This document shows positions 60,471 through 64,000 of a stretch of DNA of 64,000 nt, one piece after another (position 1 is the stretch's first letter; the number at the start of each line of letters is the position of its first letter). The translations under genes were made by a program, and so were the position numbers. The stretch lies in NCBI GenBank assembly GCA_016719165.1, contig JADKAJ010000002.1, positions 310,001 to 374,000 of the forward strand, in the 5' to 3' direction. The notes under the pieces are model-generated. The model was given only the letters and a program-made list of their open reading frames with translations. It did not search any database and was not told the origin of the DNA. The DNA comes from Chitinophagaceae bacterium. Lineage in GTDB: Bacteria; Bacteroidota; Bacteroidia; Chitinophagales; Chitinophagaceae.

Positions 60471-61904
60471 ATGAAAAACTTAATAATACTCTTTTGTTTT
60501 GCTGCAGCTATGCTGCCGATAGGTATCGGGACTGCATCTGCACAAAAACCAAATGTAGACTCCATACTGCAAAAAGTTGCGTTAGAAAAGAATGAAGACA
60601 AAAAGGTAGACCTGCTCGTTAGTTTGGTATCATCAGAAATTAATAACGATCCTCAATGGGGTATTGAAACAGGATTAAAATTATTGAACCAGGCAAAAAG
60701 AGGGAATAATAATATTGAACTGTCAGTTGCGTATTCTTTTTTAGGCCAGGGGTACCGGTTGCTGGGAAACAATATTAAATCGTTGGATTATCACCATAAA
60801 GGCATTGCTGCTGCAGAAAAAAGCGGCAATTTATCTATTCTGGCTTTTGCAGAAAATCAAACAGCACATATTTATAAAGACAGGGAGGAATATGATAAAG
60901 CTATTAGTTTGTACCTGTCAGCAACAGCACATGCGGATAAAGGGAAAAATGAAAAAATAAAAGGATGGGCTCCTTCTAACCTGGGGGCTGTTTATCTGGC
61001 TACCAATAAATTAGATTCATCGTTGATGTATTCACAAAGGGCTTATGAAATTTTTGTAAGGTTAAAGACCATTTCCAATAACGCTTTCCTGTTTACAAAC
61101 CTGGGTGGTGTACATAGCAAACTGGGCAATACTCCGCTTGCCATCAGCTATTTTAATATGGCAATCAATCAAAGTGTAGGCACACCTAATATCAGGTATC
61201 TCACTATGGGATACACAGGTTTAGCAGAGCATTACCAGCGATTTAATCAAACCGATTCCAGTGTATTCTATGCAAAAAAAGCAATTGCAGTTGTCAACAA
61301 TACTCCATTCTTCTACCTGTGCAGTAAACCAGCAGAACTGCTTACTGATATTTATGAAAAAACAAATTGCGACAGCACTTTGAAATATGCAAAGATTTTT
61401 AAAATGGCTGCTGATTCATTAAACAGCAGCAAAGTCAACCAGCAGATTCTATTAATGACTTTTGATGAAGACCTGCGGCAGCAGGAAGTAGCGGCAGAAA
61501 AAATAAAAGAAGCACAACAGCGTAAACAAAATATTCAATATGCATTACTGGCTTTAGGTATCATCTCCTTCGTTATTCTATTTTTAGCACTCAGCCGTCG
61601 TCATATTACCAATACCAAAGTCATCCAGTTTTTGGGAGTAGTAGCTTTACTGGTAGTGTTTGAATTTTTAAATTTACTACTTCATCCATTCCTGGAAAGA
61701 ATCACTCATCACAACCCTATCCTGATGCTGTTGGCATTGGTTTGTATTGCTGCGTTGCTGGTTCCATTACATCATAAATTAGAAAAATGGGCAACACATA
61801 AACTGGTGGAGAAAAATAAGGCGATACGGCTGGCAGCAGCGAAAAAAACGATCCAACTACTCTCTGAAACCCCGGCAGAAACGGATAAAAACAAGGAAAG
61901 TTGA
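60471..61904 (+). CDS. TPR-repeat membrane protein
   Basis: 477 residues from the ATG at 60471 (MKNLIILFCFAAAMLPIGIG, signal peptide). Repeats run from about 30 to 330, for example GQGYRLLGNNIKSLDYHHKG, HIYKDREEYDKAISLYLSAT, NLGAVYLATNKLDSSLMYSQ and NLGGVHSKLGNTPLAISYFN. Three membrane helices follow (YALLALGIISFVILFLALSR, VIQFLGVVALLVVFEFLNLL, ILMLLALVCIAALLVPLHHK) and a short charged tail. The layout is like the sensory half of a Bacteroidota histidine kinase, but no kinase domain follows; a partner may be elsewhere. Confidence 0.85.
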   Translation: MKNLIILFCFAAAMLPIGIGTASAQKPNVDSILQKVALEKNEDKKVDLLVSLVSSEINNDPQWGIETGLKLLNQAKRGNNNIELSVAYSFLGQGYRLLGNNIKSLDYHHKGIAAAEKSGNLSILAFAENQTAHIYKDREEYDKAISLYLSATAHADKGKNEKIKGWAPSNLGAVYLATNKLDSSLMYSQRAYEIFVRLKTISNNAFLFTNLGGVHSKLGNTPLAISYFNMAINQSVGTPNIRYLTMGYTGLAEHYQRFNQTDSSVFYAKKAIAVVNNTPFFYLCSKPAELLTDIYEKTNCDSTLKYAKIFKMAADSLNSSKVNQQILLMTFDEDLRQQEVAAEKIKEAQQRKQNIQYALLALGIISFVILFLALSRRHITNTKVIQFLGVVALLVVFEFLNLLLHPFLERITHHNPILMLLALVCIAALLVPLHHKLEKWATHKLVEKNKAIRLAAAKKTIQLLSETPAETDKNKES

Positions 61905-62133
61905 TTAACTTCCTGCACTAATAAGATGATCCGCCCGACGTCACCCTTTTGTTACTTTTTCCGGGTTGGCGCATCGGTTGAAGGGCTATCGTATTTCCCG
62001 GCAAGTGGCCCCGATGGGCAAAGATGTACCAATAAAATGCCTCCCTCTGAAACAACCCCCTTTTATTTTAATAATGGAACAAATAAATGATTTTCCCAGG
62101 GCTATTCATTTGCAAACCAATTGTCAATAAGTC

Positions 62134-64000
62134 ATGAAACCAGACAAAAAACAGGAGGCAGAAGTTTTAAAAGTGTATGATGCCTGGTGGCATAGCTATC
62201 TGACAGGCGATGTGAAAACCTATGATTCATTGCTGGATGACGAATACAGGTTTGTTGGGTCCACTAATGGGGAAGAATTTTTAAACAGAAAGGATACGAC
62301 AAAATTTTTCGAGTTAACAGCCGATCAGCTGGCGGGAAAAGCAGAACTAAGAAACCTGACCAGGACCATTGAAAAGCTGGATAGCGGACATATCCTGATT
62401 ACCGATCTGGCGGATGCCTATGTTATCAGTGAATCGGAATGGGTTTTTTATTCAAGGTTCAGGTTTACATCATTGATGAAGGAAACAAAAAATGGCTGGC
62501 GGTTTATTTACCAGCATTTCTCTGCACCGGATACAAAAGCACAGGAAGGGGAAACGTTGGGAACTGAACAGATAACAAAGGAAAACCAGGAACTCCGGGA
62601 TGCCATTAAAAGACGTACGGTTGAACTGGAAAATAAAACCAGGGCACTGGAAATTGAAGCTTCCCTCGAAAGAGTAAGAACCGTTGCCATGGGGATGAAC
62701 AAGCCGGATGATATGCTGGATATTTGCCGCATCATTTCCCAACAGCTGAAATTACTGAATGTAAAAGAAATTCGTAATGTACAGACAGCCATCATTTATG
62801 AAGCCAAAGGGAGTTATCTCAATTTCGAATACTATGCCAAGCATGAAAAAACATTTATCACTGATGTAGATTTCAAGCTGCACCCGACACAGTTTGAATT
62901 TGTAAATCGGATGCTCAAAGGCCCGGAAGAATTTTTCAATAAGCATTTTAACGGTAAAGAAGTACAGGACTGGTATACCTACCAGCAAACCACAAACCAG
63001 TTTGCAGACTCATATCTTGCCACCGCCACTTCTTTAAATTATTATTGGTATTCCATGGGGCCTGTGGCACTGGGTATCTCAACCTATGTTCCATTAACAG
63101 AAGAAGACATTGTTTTATTCAAACGTTTCCGCAATGTGTTTGAATTAGCCTATCGCCGGTTTATAGACATTGAACAGGCTGCAGCGCAGGCAAGAGATGC
63201 ACAAATTGAGGCGGCGCTGGAAAGAGTGCGGGCAAAAGTTATGGCGATGAACAGTTCAAAAGAACTGCCTGAAACATCTTTTGTGTTCGGCGAGCAGTTG
63301 AGAAAGCTCGGAATAGACTGGCAGTTCTCCTATTTCTGGCTGATCGAGGAAGATAAAGATGACAATACCTTTTGGATAACCTGGCCGGATAACCAAACAA
63401 GTACAACAAGCTATTCGCTGGCTGAAGCTGATCAGAACTTTAAAGACTGCATTGTTGCATGGAAAAACCAGGAAAAAATACACGGCACCCATGTAGCCGC
63501 GGAGTATGTGAAATCCTGGCTGGATACATTTGATCGAATCACTACAGATGCCGGTGGTGTGGCCGCTGACATAATGAAGGCCGGTAATTTTAAAGACGGA
63601 GTGTATTATTATGATGCCATGATCCGATTCGGTTCGTTCGGAATACTAATGAACCGGGCCACAACCGATGAAGAAAAAAATATCCAGTCCCGTTTTGCGA
63701 CAGAGTTTGAAAGAGCCTATACCCGTTTCATGGATCTGCAAAAAGCAGAAGCACAGGCAAGGGAAGCACAGATTGAAACTTCATTGGAAAGAGTTCGTTC
63801 CAGAACTATGGCGATGCAAAAAAGTGAAGAGCTTAAAGAAGTAATTAAAATCGTTTACCAGCAACTCAGGCATTTAAAAATTAATTTAGACCATGCAGGT
63901 TTTGTTGTGGACTATACACCGGGAGGCGATTGGCATTTTTGGATCGCTGATGAGCGAGATATTCCTTCTAAAATAACCCATCCGTATTTTGATTCTGTTT
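62134..64000 (+). CDS. sensor-like protein: NTF2-like domain plus GAF-like repeats (3' end outside window)
   Basis: Open from the ATG at 62134 to the window end, 622 codons. No signal or membrane helix. The N-terminal domain (about 1-135: VLKVYDAWWHSYLTGDVKTY, YSRFRFTSLMKETKNGWRFI) is NTF2/SnoaL-like. Then come repeated units, each starting with a helical linker, EIEASLERVRTVAMGMNKPD, AQIEAALERVRAKVMAMNSS and AQIETSLERVRSRTMAMQKS, followed by a GAF-like domain of about 150-180 residues. In related Bacteroidota proteins this arrangement leads into a histidine kinase or cyclase output domain, which here would be past the window. Confidence 0.8.
   Translation, partial: MKPDKKQEAEVLKVYDAWWHSYLTGDVKTYDSLLDDEYRFVGSTNGEEFLNRKDTTKFFELTADQLAGKAELRNLTRTIEKLDSGHILITDLADAYVISESEWVFYSRFRFTSLMKETKNGWRFIYQHFSAPDTKAQEGETLGTEQITKENQELRDAIKRRTVELENKTRALEIEASLERVRTVAMGMNKPDDMLDICRIISQQLKLLNVKEIRNVQTAIIYEAKGSYLNFEYYAKHEKTFITDVDFKLHPTQFEFVNRMLKGPEEFFNKHFNGKEVQDWYTYQQTTNQFADSYLATATSLNYYWYSMGPVALGISTYVPLTEEDIVLFKRFRNVFELAYRRFIDIEQAAAQARDAQIEAALERVRAKVMAMNSSKELPETSFVFGEQLRKLGIDWQFSYFWLIEEDKDDNTFWITWPDNQTSTTSYSLAEADQNFKDCIVAWKNQEKIHGTHVAAEYVKSWLDTFDRITTDAGGVAADIMKAGNFKDGVYYYDAMIRFGSFGILMNRATTDEEKNIQSRFATEFERAYTRFMDLQKAEAQAREAQIETSLERVRSRTMAMQKSEELKEVIKIVYQQLRHLKINLDHAGFVVDYTPGGDWHFWIADERDIPSKITHPYFDSV

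Noticed and set aside
1..64000. CRISPR array, insertion sequence or prophage
   Set aside because: No regularly spaced repeats, transposase, integrase or phage structural genes were seen on either strand.

Overview
The window looks like a chromosomal segment of a Bacteroidota species, most likely Chitinophagaceae. The reasons are promoter boxes of the TTTG / TAnnTTTG type, mostly absent Shine-Dalgarno sequences, an alternative complex III (Act) operon, a giant hybrid two-component regulator of the HTCS type, tandem DUF3078 proteins, and AT-rich DNA. Species cannot be told from the sequence. No insertion sequence, phage, integrase or CRISPR array was recognised.

Layout. 1-6.8 kb is an envelope/polysaccharide region: the end of an alpha/beta hydrolase, a processive-type family 2 glycosyltransferase, an orphan DppC/OppC-like permease, then on the minus strand a flippase, a chain-length-like protein and an O-antigen-ligase-like protein, with an Lrp/AsnC regulator upstream. 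6.9-7.2 kb holds an unusual structured RNA that has a tRNA acceptor stem and T-arm but a roughly 95-nt branched insert in place of a normal variable arm, flanked by a good promoter and a good terminator. 7.2-11.9 kb has a lipoprotein, two tandem DUF3078 proteins, and TrmB with DUF5522 and a cysteine-less alkyltransferase-like protein.

11.9-27.9 kb is one long minus-strand respiratory operon: ActA-B-C-D-E-F (quinol:cytochrome c oxidoreductase), CoxB, CoxA, heme O synthase, two CoxC-type subunits, subunit IV, SCO and DUF420. Together these encode the ACIII-cytochrome oxidase electron path plus two of its assembly factors. Heme A synthase is not in the window. 28.2-37.4 kb is mixed: PurN, a very large M19-type dipeptidase, a MORN-repeat protein, DUF2892, a 29-residue membrane peptide and a Crp/Fnr regulator. 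37.5-43.9 kb holds DUF418, a RoxA-like di-heme cytochrome, a beta-lactamase-family serine hydrolase, a TPR lipoprotein and a 33-residue membrane peptide.

43.9-54.4 kb has the HTCS regulator with a candidate AraC-type operator, a secreted protein, an AmpG-like transporter and a striking tandem array of five genes. Each of the five encodes a 244-251 residue protein with an almost invariant His-rich N terminus and single membrane helix, followed by a strongly diverged C-terminal part. Two decayed copies of the same 5' module lie 7-9 kb upstream, at 41862 and 43813. 54.4-64 kb continues with an acyltransferase-like membrane protein, a D-aminoacylase-like amidohydrolase, NTF2/VOC-type proteins, a DmpA-like P1 peptidase, a 7-helix membrane protein, a TPR membrane protein and the start of a sensor-like protein with repeated linkers. 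It runs off the window end. The AmpG-like permease, D-aminoacylase-like enzyme and DmpA-like peptidase suggest (inference) salvage of D-amino-acid or cell-wall peptides.
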